Shown here piece by piece: positions 47,972-60,865 of a stretch of DNA of 64,000 bases. The notes under the pieces were generated by a model. It was given only the letters and a program-made list of their open reading frames with translations, ran no database searches and was not told where the DNA came from. A program made the position numbers and the translations under genes. Location of the stretch: the NCBI GenBank assembly GCA_036874045.1, contig CM072347.1:7690501-7754500 (forward strand), in the 5' to 3' direction. Position 1 is the first letter of the stretch. Each line of letters opens with the position of its first letter. Source of the stretch: Cymodocea nodosa. Lineage: Eukaryota; Streptophyta; Magnoliopsida; Alismatales; Cymodoceaceae.

Positions 47972-50911
47972 TGTTAGAATCATATGAATTTATCAAAGAG
48001 GAGGTTGAATGGTGATTCATGATACTTTTAACAAATTCAAACAATTTTAAATCTTAAGCATGCATAGATAATTAATACAGTGATGATTCTAGTAGATAAA
48101 GAAGGAAGATAATGTAGGAATTAAAAATATGCAAGAAATTTTTAAATGGTTCACCCAATTAGCTAGTCTACCTCTAAAATATAGTTTAGACTTTACTATC
48201 TCTTATACTTACAACACTTGTTTTATGGTAAAAGTAAGAACCAACTATAACTTGAACTTTCTGATTGTAGCTTTAACTAACACCACTTAAAGTTTTCTAG
48301 TGCAAACTTCTAAAACCAACAACCTTTACTTCAATTAGAGTTTTTGTGTAGAGAGTTTTTAGCACTTGAAATTGCTTAAGAAATCTTCTCCAAACTTGAA
48401 TTGATTGTGATTTGCAATAATTCGAGATTTTTTCTTCTTTTGACTCAATTGCTCTCACTGCATGTATGTATGTAGGATTGTATGACTACACAAGAAGGGG
48501 GTGAATTGTATTTTTCAACATTTTTGATTATAATTGAAACTTAAAAACTTAAAAACAAGTCGAGACACTGTTTTCATAAAATCATTTTTATTCAAAGTTT
48601 CAATTACAATATACAATTTAATTCTCCTCAGAAATTGTAGATGCAATTATATATCGATACCATGTTTCATCTATACAATTTCATAACTACAAACAAAGAA
48701 AACTAATTTGCGAAATTTAAAGCATTTCTCCCTGTTTGAGATCTTTATTCTTCTTCTTCTCTTTTTCCTTCAGCAATTCTTCAGTGACGAATATCTAGTC
48801 TTTTTCTACTTCACTAAATTTGCTTTCTTTTGATATTTCAGATCTTCAGTGATATAAATCTTACCTTTTTCTGCTTCACTGAATTTTCTGATATTTGATA
48901 CTTCAAGTCTTCAGTGACATAAATTTGACCTTTTCTACTTCACCGAATTTTCTTCCATCTAAGAGCTTTTCCCCGAAGAGGTGTTTTTGATCCCTGAAAA
49001 GATTTTTCGTTTGATGTGCAAGGATAACTGATCAACAAGAATTCTATGCCTTTTATACTGTATCTTCATTTCATGCATATCCTCTACGTTTAATCACTAT
49101 CAATCTTTCACTTTTTCACGCCTTTTCTTTTTCCTTCATTGAAATACACACGTTTTGACCCACGTTTACATTTCAAATTTTCTTTAATCATCAATCATGG
49201 ATCTTTGAAAAATTTCCTGCAAAATAAACTTTCTCGTCTAAAATCTTTCATCAAGTGTAATAAGAAGTCGTTACTTTAATGTTAACTAAACGAGTAAACA
49301 AATAGATAGTAACTTAACGTTTCTAACTTAATGAGTTACTTATGTGGTAACTCACGTGACAAGTACTGTAGCTAACTCAATGAACTAAATTCGTGGTATT
49401 ATGTTAACTGAACGAATCATCTCTGTGGTGTTACAATAACTCAACGAACCATCTCCGTTGTGTTACAGATAACTCAACGAACCAGTAATAAAATTTTTTT
49501 TTTATAATAAGAATTTTACCACGTGCAAAAATAACAACTTAAGTTTTATAATGCTAACCTAACACGTTGCCTTAGTGTTTAATATAGCAACTCAACGTGT
49601 TTAGTTATGTTAACTTAACGAGTTAAACATGTGCACCTTACGTGATACAATATAACATGTGTAACTTATAATTTCACTACGCATACAACATTAACTTAAC
49701 AAGTTTGTCTCCTCTTTTACTCACTAACTTAACGAGTTCTCGCGTGACCTATTTTAACCTTTAAGCCTCTAACTTAACGAGTTGTCTAAACGTGCACTGT
49801 TCATGATACAGAAGATATAACTTTAAAATATATCATGCTTTTCAATAAAAACACACGTTAACTTAATGTTTATTTAAATGAGAAATTAATGCAATGAAAC
49901 GACTAGTTATTTAACTTAGTATAATTTCAGATCCAATACAGACAAGTATTTATATCAGTAAAATTTTTCTGTATTAATTGATGTACTTAATTTCCTTTCA
50001 CAAGCAATAGTAATTGAGCAAATATGATTATTTTCATTCAGCGCACATCATCAAAACAAAATACTCAACAATGCATATGATAATCATTATTTTATTACTA
50101 TTTTTGATCTCTCTTTATACTAAGAAATGCAATGATTGAATTTTTTTCAACGTTATGAAGTTTGATGTACTTATTGATTTGTCAACCATAAAAATAGTAA
50201 GTTACCATTTGATTGACTATTAAGAATCTTTTAAATTTGATCTTCTTTCAGGTTGTTAATTTACTACTAACTTAACAAGTTGTTCTTCCTTTTCTTCTAT
50301 AAGTATACATTTAGTTATGATAACTCAATGAGTTTTGTCATGTGAAATTCTTTTCTATACATGTGAATTTATGACCTTAACATTTTTTCTCTTTAGGTCG
50401 TTAAGTTGTTGATAAGTTAACGAAATGTTCTTCCTTGTCTACTCATTAAGTTACTAATTCAATAAGTTGTGCACGTGATATATACTTAATGAGTTATGCA
50501 TGTGAGATCTATTCAACCTTTTAAATACAAGTTGAGTTAATAACTCAATGAGTTCTTCCTTCTTTTTTTACATGTTAAGTTACCTAACTCAACGAGTTCT
50601 TCCTTCTATTCTATCATGTGATCTTCCAAACTAGCTTCACATGCTTTCTACTAACTCAATGAGTTCTATTGCCTTTAAACCTATAACTCAACAAGTTCTT
50701 CCTTCTTTTTTTACACGTTAAGTTACCTAACTCAATGAGTTCTTCCTTAACAAGTTATTCTAGAGTTCTTTTAATTGTCTTATGCAACATCCGTCTAGCT
50801 TGCTTAACTTTGGTTTGGCTTTGACACTTCATTTGTATTGGTGAAATACATCTTAGTTCCTCATATAGATTTTTGCATTATCAAAATATAAGGGTTCTAA
50901 CAATCTCTTCC
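47972..50911 (-). mobile_element. Family D-like copia 3' LTR, split by a family B solo LTR
   Basis: On the minus strand it starts TGTTAGAACCCTTATATTTTG at 50911 and ends ...GATTCTAACA at 47972, about 1.33 kb after removing the 48471-50070 insertion. The first ~60 bp resemble the family D LTR at 54205 (TATTTTGATAATG, TATGAGGAA). Repeats of the type TAACTCAATGAGTT fill 50270-50770. The minus-strand purine tract AAAAAGGAAGAGAT (50925-50912) precedes it, so this is a 3' LTR and 50912-51090 is the end of its internal region. Confidence 0.7.
48471..50070 (-). mobile_element. Family B solo LTR
   Basis: Minus-strand LTR, TGTTGAGTATTTTG at 50070 to CAATCCTACA at 48471, 1600 bp. Flanks ATGTA (48466-48470) and ATGCA (50071-50075) form a TSD with one change. 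It contains the same G-box/AGTTA repeats and diverged minisatellite units as the LTR at 22798. Confidence 0.9.
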
Positions 50912-51095
50912 TTTTTGATAATGGCAAAATCTTTTACATTAAATTACATGTTTTTCTCTTCCTACATTGTTTCTATATAATGAATCACACAAAGCATAGA
51001 TAGTTATAATGTGTACAACAAAATCTTAATTTCTCCCCTTATTTGTATGCTAATAATTTCTAGCCTTTTTATGAACTTTTGCTTTTCTCCTCCTG
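50912..51095 (-). mobile_element. End of internal region of the family D-like element
   Basis: AT-rich, with two purine tracts on minus (50925-50912 and about 51040). No coding. Cut at about 51095 by a gypsy LTR fragment. Confidence 0.55.
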
Positions 51096-52092
51096 TATTT
51101 TTTATAAGTAATAAGTAATTTCACAATCTAAGTTTTACTTTTAGTAACTTAATTCATTAAATTTACTACAAGTGTACAACACCTATTGTAGAAGTATAGG
51201 TCAAACACATAGGGAACTGTCGAAATTAATTTGACTTTTTAAACTTTCATAGCCTAGGTTTAGTGTATATTCACAATATACTCACTCTATTGATTTACAG
51301 TTAACTCAATAAACTTAGTTCATGGAGTTATGCTTAACTCAATGAACTTCCCTCATTGAGTTATGGTTAACTCAACGACCTCTCTAGTAACTTACAATTA
51401 ATATTATTGCTTGCAAAAGAATACGACCATCCATTGGGTGATTCTATACATTACAAACAACATTATTTAAGCTTTCAAATGTTATTTCATATTACATTCA
51501 TCATTGATGAATTCTAGCATTCAATACTCCAAATAGTAGATTTTGTTAATCAAGATTTCAGAGATTTATATTACTTGGTTTAAACAATCAATAATACTAT
51601 TGTTTATAATTGAAATAAAATAAACACAAAACATTCAACAATACAAACACAAATGATACAACATAGATTTGATAAACATAAAAATAGATAATGAGTATTG
51701 TTTTGTTTCTGATTTTGTTTTTGTTCCTTCAAATGAGCGAATGGCGAAAGGTTAAATTCTTCATCAACAATAAGAAAACTTTCATCACTACATGTGACGT
51801 AATTACACCACTTATTTGGGTGAATTTCATTTACTTAAATATATGTTTCTAATTTCTTTTAGAAGTAAACAAACAATTTTTACAAATTAGATATTAAATC
51901 TAATTTATTTTTAATTGCAAGTGCACAATGTCTATTGTATAAATGTGCAAGTACAAGTCAATCCCATAGAGAGTGAGTAAAAATTTCATACTGTTTTGAT
52001 TTTTACAGCTAGAGGTTTATGTGTGTTAAATTATGTACTCTGTTGACTTACTGCTAATTCAACGGACTTAGTTTGTTGAGTTACAGTTAATT
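51096..52092 (-). mobile_element. Gypsy LTR fragments, diverged (G1-related subfamily)
   Basis: Two partial copies in the minus direction. 51096-51845 matches the second half of the G1 LTR reversed: AAGTGTACAACACCTATTGTA, TAACTCAATGAACTT repeats at 51300-51380, CCATCCATTGGGTGATTC and CATCACTACATGTGACG. 51850-52092 matches the LTR end again (TAGAAGTAAACAAACAATTTT, CAAGTCAATCCCATAGAGAG). A second LTR end directly beside the first suggests two insertions or a tandem deletion. The family B LTR interrupts the second fragment at 52093. Confidence 0.75.
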
Positions 52093-53680
52093 TGTAGGAT
52101 CGAATGGCTACACAAGAGGAGGGTGAATTGTGTTTTTCAACATATTTTATTATAATTGAAACTTCAAAATTAAAAACAAGTCGAGACACTATTTAATCAA
52201 ATCATTTTATTCAAGGTTTCAATTACAATATACAATTCAATTCTCCTCAGAAATTGTAGATGCAATTATATAACGATACCATGTTTCATCTAATTAATTT
52301 CATAACTACAAATAGAGAAAACTAATTTGCGAAATTTAAAACATTTCTCCTTGTTTGAGATTTTCTTCTTCTTCTTCTTCTCCTACAATTCTTCAATGAC
52401 AAATATCTAACTTTCTCTACTTCACTGAATTTGCTTTCTTTTGATACTTCAAATCTTTAGTGACATATATCTAACTTTCTCTACTTCACTGAATTTTCTT
52501 CTATCTGAGAGCTTTTCCTTGAAGAGGTGTTTTTGATCCCTGAAAATATTTTTCGTTTAGTGTGTAGGGATAATTGATCTATGAGAATTCTATGCCTTTT
52601 ATACTGTATATTCACTTCATGCATATCCTCTACGTTTAATCACTATCATTTTTCCACTCTTCACGTCTTTTTTTTTTCCTTCATCGAAATACACACATTC
52701 TGACCTATGTTTTCCTTTCAAATTTTCTTTAATCATCAATCTTGGATCTCTGAAATATTTTCTACAAAATAAACTTTCTCGTTCAAAATTTTTTATCAAG
52801 TGTAATAACAAGTCATTGTGTTAATGTTAACTAAACAAGTACAACAAGTATATTTATAACTTAACGTATTTAACTCAATGAGTTCATCATGTGTCAAATC
52901 ACGTGACAATAACTATAGCTAACTCAACGAACTAAGTCTGTGGTGTTATGCTAACTCAAGGGACCAGCTTCGTGGTGTTATGCTAACTCAATGAACTAAC
53001 TCTATTGTATTACTAATAACTCAATGAACTAGTAATAAATAAATGTTTTAAACACTAAAGTATTTACCACGTGCAAGAATAATAACTTTAAGTTTATAAC
53101 ACTAACCTAATGCGTTGCCTTAGTGTTCAATATATCAACTCAACACATGTAGTTAGTGTAGTAATATTAACTTAACGAGTTAAATATGTGCAACTCATGT
53201 GATATAATATAACATTCGTAACCTTTAATTTCACCATGTGCATAATACTAACTTAACGAGTTCGTCTCTTCCTTTTGCTCTTTTACTCACTAACTTAACG
53301 AGTTCTCACGTGACCTATTTTAACCTTTAAGCATATAACTCAATGAGTTCTCATGCGACTTTTTTACAAATAACACACTAATTTAATGAGCTGTCTTTAA
53401 CGTGCACTATACATAATACAAAAAATATAACTTTAAAACATATCATGCTTTACAATAAAAACACACGTTAACTTAATGTTTAGTTAAATGAAAAGTTAGT
53501 ATAACGTAATAACTAGTTATTTAACTCAGTATAATCTTAGATCTATTACAGACAAGTATTTATATTAGTAAACTTTTTCTATATTAATTGATGTTCTTAA
53601 TTTACTTTCACAAACAGTAGTAATTGAGTAAATATGATTACATTCATTTAGCACACATCATCAAAACAAAAAACTCAATA
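52093..53680 (-). repeat. Family B 3' LTR
   Basis: Minus-strand LTR from TATTGAGTTTTTTG at 53680 (usual start TGTTGAG, one change) to CGATCCTACA at 52093, 1588 bp. It is preceded on minus by the purine tract AAAAAGAGGGAGAT (53694-53681), so it is a 3' LTR of a partly preserved element. AGTTA repeats, CACGTG boxes and minisatellite units as in the other family B LTRs. Confidence 0.85.
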
Positions 53681-54204
53681 ATCTCCCTCTTTTTGATGAT
53701 GACAAAAATCATATTAAATCAATTATGAAATATGTTTAACTCAATGAAGCACCTCCATTGGGTTAAGTTTTAATTCAACAAACAATTTTATTAACTTAAG
53801 TTCACTTAAGCTTATTTCTGTTGTTTGTGTAAAATTCACCTCTTAGAAGTAAAACTTCTAGGAAAAAAATTTTAACAACCACAAAATCATCTCCCCTTTT
53901 TTTAATATATGCATTTAAACTCATAATCATCTCCCCCTTTTTGTCTTTAATCAAAAAGATGATTACACAGAATAAAAATCTAAGAGACACATTTATAGCT
54001 AAACTTTTTGTAAACATTAATAGGAATGAAATCATTTACAGTAAAATGTATTGTTCAAATAATCAAACAATAAATACAAACATTAAATTTTATATTCAGA
54101 AACAATCAAACAGATAAATGACTTGACATTTATCTATTCCTCCTAATGATATTAGTAATAGCAGTACAAATTTTATTACCTAGATGCCTAACATAATTTC
54201 TAAT
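53681..54204 (-). mobile_element. Family B internal 3' end with accessory ORF tail
   Basis: Reverse match to element B 29590-30129. On minus, 54204-54130 encodes the last residues of accessory ORF 3b (RHLGNKICTAITNIIRR) and a stop, then two purine tracts (about 53943 and 53690) and the LTR. It is cut at 54204 by the family D LTR, so the rest of the element is absent. Confidence 0.8.
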
Positions 54205-55637
54205 TGTTAGGACCCTAGTATTTTGATAATGTAAAAACCTATGTGAGGAAACCAAATTGTATTTCATAGATATGATGGCTCAGTAAAAGATCAGAAGGTA
54301 GACGAACAGTTACAAGTCTAAGTATCCAAAGAGTAAGTTTAAAGTAGCAGCAACATTATCAGATAGTTAGAAGAATAACTATCCGAAATCATAAAGCCTT
54401 CGGAGAGTTATGAAAGGTAGTTGGTTGAATGATCGGAGAGTTAAGGAGTTAACTATCCGAAAGCAAAAGGAAAATCAGAAAGTTAGAAAGGCTAACTATC
54501 CGAAACTTAAGTCATTCAATTTCCCACATGCAAAAATCCAGAACAGAAGCTTAAATGAGTTTTCAGAGAGTTAGAAAGCTAACTATCCGAAAAATAGGAA
54601 GTTTTGGTGAGTTGTAGTTATAACCATCCGAAACTTAAGTTATCTTATTATGCACGTGCAGAATTAAGAAGACAACAGTTTGAAGCTCAAAAGGAAAATC
54701 GAAGAGTCACTGTAGCTAACCATTCGAAAAGTCAAGAGAGTTTCGGTGAGTTACAGTTATAACTATCCGAACTTAAGTCTCATCACGTGTATGACTTAAA
54801 AATCACGTGACAAATGAACTTAAGTGGATTTTTGGTGAGTTATGATCATCCTTCGGAAAGTTACACTACTAACTATCTGAAAGTTTGAGAAAATTGGAAG
54901 GTTATCTTGAAATACCTTTCCAAATGGTAACTTACCATATTTAGATCTGCAAACTCAGCAAGTACAGTAGAATAAATCTGTTAAGGAGAAAATATGATCG
55001 TTGGATGTTCCATAAATACAGTCAGATCATTCAGTATTCAGTAAGAGTTGAGATATGAGATTACAGATACAATTACATTTAGAGATATAGTATACATTGT
55101 AGATCAATTACTGATATAGAAGAAAGCTCAATTCAGTTTAACAAAAGAATTGATTGAAAGTTGGATATACAAGAAGATTCTTCAAGCTCTCCATGTGCTG
55201 AAAGTTTGATCCAAGAAGGATCATATGGTTCGTGGCTTCAACCATAAAGCTTCATCTAGTTGGTTTGAGTTTCGACCTAAAAACTCAAGAGGTTGGTTTT
55301 CTGGAGTTCATACCTGAAAACTTTTATGTGGTTGGTTAGAGCTACGACCAAAAAGCTCAAGTTGTTGGTTCTTGCTTCGACCTGAAAGCAAGTGTGTAAG
55401 TGTTGGTTGAAACACTTAGTGAAGCCCAAGTGATCCTTGGGGTGGACTAGCCAAGTTGGTGAATCACCTAAAATTCACTTGTGTTTCTTACTTTATTTCC
55501 ACTATGCATATTTATTTATATCTGATTAGTACTTGTGCAAACAGATTAATCAAATTAGTTAGTAAAGTTAAAAATAGACATAAATACTCACTGTTCACCA
55601 TTCACCCCCCCTCTAGTGATGCCATAAGTTCCCAACA
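54205..55637 (+). repeat. Family D copia 5' LTR
   Basis: 1433 bp, TGTTAGGACCCTAG to GTTCCCAACA, followed after two bases by a primer site. It contains ten or more AGTTA/AACTATCCGAAA inverted motifs (54355-54890) and CACGTG-containing blocks near 54650 and 54785. Its start matches the truncated copies at 7332-7570 and 50911. Confidence 0.85.
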
Positions 55638-55639
55638 AG

Positions 55640-55650
55640 TGGTATCAAAG
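55640..55650 (+). other. Family D primer binding site
   Basis: TGGTATCAAAG, one base off the usual tRNA-Met site TGGTATCAGAG. Confidence 0.8.
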
Positions 55651-55689
55651 TAGGTTGATCTCTTTTTATAGATTTAACTATCTGAGATC

Positions 55690-55781
55690 ATGGCATCTTT
55701 TCATAGAGAGGGTCAGAACATCCATCGTCCTCCCTTGTTTGATGGTATTAACTATAATTACTGGAAAAACAAGATGGAATG
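55690..55781 (+). pseudogene. Family D gag, first 30 codons, cut by element G2
   Basis: ATG at 55690 followed by a copia gag start (HRPPLFDGINYNYWKNKM). The frame is open until the gypsy LTR begins at 55782. The last bases, GAATG (55777-55781), should be the left TSD of G2. The rest of this element should lie beyond the window, after G2. Confidence 0.8.
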
Positions 55782-57978
55782 TGTTTAGAATGAAAAAGTG
55801 CATATTATTAACGCTTAAATGATGGCTAATTGCATAATATTTATCTTATCATATGAGAATTAAGCCATTATATTATAATTGCACTATTATATACTTTAAT
55901 TGAAGAATTTGCTTAATTTTGGGGAATTAATGTCAATTTAGTACATTTCTGAACTGTCGGTAAGTTGCAGGCTGTGAAATTCTTAAGTATCCGAATTTTC
56001 TGATATTTCGGACAGTTATGTTTAACATATCGGACATATTTCAGATAGTTATGTTTAACATATTGAACATGTCGAATAGTTATGTTTAAATTGCCGAACA
56101 GTTATGTTTTGAAAGAATATTTTATTATTTCCAGAAGTACACGTGTCGAAACCATAATGCATGACTTAAGTGAACTTTCGGTGAGTTATCTATAACTATC
56201 CAAAATTGTAGTTGGGCATCGGACAGTTATATGTATAACTCTCCGAAATCTCTTTTTATTTATAAAATAGCTGAGGACACGTGTCATGTTCTAGGAAAGT
56301 GACTTAAGTGGATTTTTGGTGAGTTATCTCTAACTATCCGAAATGCATCTAAGCATCGGATAGTTATCTCTATAACTCTTCGAAATGTTATTTTATGATT
56401 AAACTGTTGTAGACACGTGTCTAGATCTGGTAGATTTACTTAAGTTATATATCGGTGAGTTATCTGTAACTATCCGAAATGCATCTGGGCATGGGATAGT
56501 TAAGTTTATAAGTATCCGAAATGTACCTGAGCATCGGATAGTTAAATTTATGCACGTGTTTTATAGTTAAATCAAAGAAGAAAGTTCGTTGAGTTATCTG
56601 TAACTCCATAGACTATTTATTTTCTAATATGCCACAGTAGCGGTTGTAGAAACATGACAGTTGGAAGAAAAATCATGACTGCATGTATCGCGTAGGGAGA
56701 AGAAAGCATCGCCGTTGATATGAATGAAGGAAATCCAACTGACCATTCAAGCAGAAGCAGTTACTACTAAAGAAATATAAAAGAAAAGAAGAAAAAGAAG
56801 TAAAGTGTGTGATCAATGGAAAGCCAGTGTATATAGAGGAGGAGCACCGAGCTTTCTACAGACAGTATCGACGATTCTCTAAAGTATCACACCAACCATG
56901 TTACCACCACCACAATCACCAACCATCGAAGGTCTGTGAGGATACTTTCTTGATGTCGGGTCAATTCCGAGCCAAACACAGTGCCTGACAACCATTGTGA
57001 GGAGTGATCACGTCGCGGGAAGGGAAGCCATTTTCACTAAGCGCCGACTCATATTTCAGGAGATCGTAAAGCTTTTAGCCTTGGCTTCGGGTTGATGCCT
57101 GTATGCTGAAGAGGAGATCATCTTGCAATTCTCGACTCGTGATTCTATAGGGAGAGGAGATAGAATTGTAAGTGGTTTAATTTTCAGTGGTGTAATTGCA
57201 TTGCAAGTAGTGTCGAAAGTATTTATTGTCAAGTGAGATTACTTTACATTTCACCTTTCACCCATTTCCATGTTCATATTAAAACAAAAATACAAAAACA
57301 ATTTATCTATGTTTGTATGTTGTATTTGAGTGTTGTATTGTTTGTATTGTATCGTGATTAATGTTATCTTTGTCAGTGTTGTGATTGTTTTATGTTGTTT
57401 TAGTTTTACAGTTTACTGAAATTGGTTCGTTCAAAAGACTTAGAGATTTTAATGGTTACTATTTGAATTATCTGAATATTAGTATTGCTTAATGATAAAT
57501 CCAATGTTAACTAACATTAAAGAGCTTAATTGATGTTATTTACAATCTATGGAATTGCCCAATGGTTGGCCGAATTCCTCTGTAAATAGTAGTATTAAAA
57601 AGAAAAGACAGGCTCGTGGAGTTAACTTAAGTCCACGAGGTTAGTCCGTTGAGTTAGCCATAACTCAACGAACTTTGTCCATTGAGTTAATTGTAATTCA
57701 ACGAAGAGCTTATTGAATATATAAATTTGATTATTAACAAACGAATAGTTTTCAAGTTCTTCAGCAATTCCCTATGGGATCGACCTGTACTTGCACACTG
57801 ATACAATAGACACTATGCACTTGCAGTTAAAGTACAAATTGGAATTAATATCTAAATTGTATTAAAGGTTGTTTGTTTACTTCTAAAAGAAAGAATAGGC
57901 ATAAAGATAAATTAACTAAGTAAAAATAGAAGTAACAAATCCAAGTTTTTCTAGTATAATGCTGGGAAAATACAAACA
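55782..57978 (+). repeat. G2 5' LTR
   Basis: 2197 bp, TGTTTAGAATG to TACAAACA. Same layout as the G1 LTRs: CGGATAGTTA units at 55990-56560, CACGTG boxes, and a CGTTGAGTTA/TAACTCAACG pair at about 57648-57671. Confidence 0.9.
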
Positions 57979-57985
57979 AGTTTTA

Positions 57986-58003
57986 TGGCGCCGTTGTCGG
58001 GGA
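57986..58003 (+). other. G2 primer binding site
   Basis: TGGCGCCGTTGTCGGGGA, one base off the tRNA-Asp-complementary site typical of Athila/Tat elements. Confidence 0.85.
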
Positions 58004-58059
58004 ATTGAATTGAATAGATATAAGCAACTGTTAGAGCTGTTTCGTTTTAATAGCTAGAG

Positions 58060-59017
58060 TTGTCTGTTTTCTTCTGTAATTGAGAATATAACATATGCTT
58101 ATGCTCAAAGATTTCTGAAACTTGTAATTAGCATATGTGAATTCTGCAATTCTAAAGGACACGACATTTTTGATTGTTTGAAACTAAGACGTTTACAGAT
58201 GGTTAGATCCCATGAACAACAAATGAATTATCCACAGTATAATAGATCTAAGTATGAGAATCCTATAGTTTACCCAACTGATGGTCAGTATAGAATGTGT
58301 AATATGTTGAGAGACGCTGAAGTTTGAGATAGGTATGACAGACTGGAGCGTAGTATAGAGTAAAATCTGGACAAACTAGAATACTTTATGTATCAACAAC
58401 AAGAAGTCAACCAATTAAATTATAAGGAAGCATATTCAGAACCTAAAAAGGATATAATTTACGAAACTGAAAAAACCATAATGAAAATTGATCAAAAATT
58501 GAATGCAATGAAATTGGATGATCTGGAAAGAAAATTAAAAGTATTAGACGAATATACAATGAAAATACAAGTTATGCAACAAGACAATGAAAATTATAAT
58601 GTTATAAACCTGCATAATTTGCAAAATACACAGCCAATAGAAAATATTAATGCAGGAGAATTTAAAGAATGCACTTTAAAACTAAAAACAATTGAAGATC
58701 ATAATTATGAAAATGATATACAAAAACATCATAAGAGTAATGAAAATCTGGAAGATATATGTGTAATATTAAGATCTGGAACTGATATACCACCAAGAAC
58801 TCAAAATGAAAATGATATGAAGGTGGATAAGAGTAAAAATCAAAATGATAATGAAAATATAATAGCTAAAAATCTAGAAATCACTGAAGAACAATCTAAA
58901 TTTGCTAATGAAGTTAAAAATGATCAAACAAATCAACTGAAAGAAAAAGAATCTTTTAAATCAAAATCTTTAGCACCTTATCCTAAAAGATTACAACAAA
59001 CAATACCTAAAAACTAA
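58060..59017 (+). pseudogene. G2 gag remnant without capsid domain
   Basis: Same protein as G1 12015-13000. A CX2CX4HX4C knuckle (CEFCNSKGHDIFDC, about 58134-58175) lies near the start, then YPTDGQYRMCNM, then the charged linker. Stops at about 58089, 58326 and 58362. The stretch 58388-59017 is open for 209 codons. As in G1, only ~130 bp lie between the primer site and the knuckle, so no capsid domain is encoded before it. Confidence 0.8.
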
Positions 59018-59946
59018 GAAAAAATCAGAGAAATTTTTGAAAAAGTATAAGTTAACATTCCTTTGTTAGATCTATTGCATAAAATGCCACATTGTGCTAA
59101 ATTTTTGAAGGATTGGTGTATTAAGAAAAGAGAGCGAAAGTTCTTAGAAAGATCTTTTTAGCTAAGCAAAGTAGTTCCCTATTTCTGCCATAAATTCCTA
59201 AAAAGTTATCTGATCTTGGAATCCCTGTTATATCATGCACCATAGGAAATACCATTTTAGAAAGAACCATAATAGACGTAGGTGTAGGTATAAATGTTAT
59301 GCCAAGTAATATATTTGCATCCTTAGGATTAGAAGGCTTAACTCCTACTAGTACGGTTATTCAATTAGCTGATAGAAGTATAAGATACCCTAGAGGAAAA
59401 ATAGAGGATGTCTTAATTAAAATCAAAAACTTTATATATCCTATTGATATTGTAATTTTGGATTCCCAACAAATTAAGCATAAAAATAGTGATACATCTT
59501 TAACTTTGGGAAGGCCATTTTTAGCAACATCAGGGATTGTTATAAATTGTAAAACTAGAGTAATGATGTTAGCATATGGTAATGAGGATACTCAATTAAA
59601 TATTTTCAAATCAGAGAGGTTTGAGGAGCTAGAAATGTCCTTACATACCATAGACTTTTTAGAGGATGAAGGAGATATGTTAGATGATGTGATTCAAGAA
59701 GAATTAAATAGGCAAATCAATTCTGAAACTTTAGAGGAAAGTGAAAGCATAAATATAGAAGGAGATCTCGAAGAAATTAATTTAGAAAATGATGATGTTC
59801 AATTAGGAGCTCTAGCTTCTGATGGGCAACATTTAGAATTAAAACCTTTACCTCCTGAATTAACCTATATATTTTTGGAAGATAAACGAACCTGTCCAAT
59901 CATTATTGCTTCAGATTTAAAAGAGGATCAAATAGCTAAATTATAA
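59018..59946 (+). pseudogene. G2 protease region
   Basis: Frame changes near 59140. The protease core is INVMPSNIFASLGLEG (59287-59335), VIQLADRSIRYPRGKIEDV and TLGRPFLATSGI (about 59500). The acidic linker follows, to a stop at 59944-59946. 59299-59946 is open for 215 codons. The catalytic loop reads DVGVGIN, different from the D-[LT]-GAxIN expected in the family, so activity is doubtful. Confidence 0.8.
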
Positions 59947-60865
59947 GATGTAGTAAAAAGTTATAAAGAAGCAATAGGATGGACTATGATTGATATAAAA
60001 GGGTTAAGTTCAACTATATGCTGTTACCACATATATTTAGAAGAGAATGCTAAACCTGTTAGAATTCCTGAGAGAAGATTAAATCCAAACCTTAAAGAAG
60101 TAGTCAGGAAGGAAATAGTTAAATGGTTAGATAATGACATAATTTATCTGATTTCTGATAGCTCGTGGGTTAGTCCAATCCATGTAGTTCCCAAGAAATC
60201 AGGATTAACAGTTATTAGGAATGAAAGTCAAGACTTGATACCTACTAGAATTCAATCAGGTTGGAGAGTATGTATAGACTATAGAAAACTGAATGCTGTG
60301 ACTAGGAAAGATCATTTTTCCTTACCTTTTATAGATCAAATGCTGGAAAGATTAGTAGGGCAAGAATATTTTTGTTTCCTAGACGGGTATTCAGGGTATA
60401 ATCAAATCCCAGTAGCATTAGAGTATCAAAAGAAAATAACTTTCACCTGTTCTAATGGAACTTATGCTTTTAAGAGAATGCCATTCGGATTATGCAATGC
60501 ACCAGCTACCTTTCAACGGTGTATGCAGGGCATATTTACTAGAATGACAGAAGATTTTTTAGAAATATTTATGGATGATTTTATTGTATATGGCAATTCA
60601 TATGAAGTCTGTTTAAAAAATTTAGACTTAATATTAAAACGCTGTGTGGAAAAAAAATCTGGTTTTAAATTGGGAAAAATGTCACTTCATGGTAAAACAA
60701 GGAATAGTCTTAGGGCATGTTGTTTCTAAGAAAGGGTTGGAAGTAGATAAAGCTAAAATAGAAGTAATTTCTAGTCTACCAGAACCTAAATCAGTAAAAT
60801 ATATTAGATCATTTCTAGGACATGCTGGTTTTTATAGAAGATTTATTAAAGACTTAGCAAGATAG
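59947..60865 (+). pseudogene. G2 reverse transcriptase, two frameshifts
   Basis: 59986-60729 is open and reads as gypsy reverse transcriptase: VRKEIVKWLDNDIIY, SSWVSPIHVVPKK, WRVCIDYRKLNAVTRKDH, FLDGYSGYNQIP, MPFGLCNAPATFQRCMQ, and the catalytic IFMDDFIVYG (about 60567). A +1 shift near 60640-60729 moves it to 60644-60865 ([32 protein letters not shown]). Another shift at about 60860 leads to the RNase H frame. The domain is otherwise complete. Confidence 0.9.

Noticed and set aside
47600..48044. Two short minus-strand ORFs as genes
   Set aside because: Low-complexity, no motif, no splice or promoter signal; one overlaps the end of an LTR.
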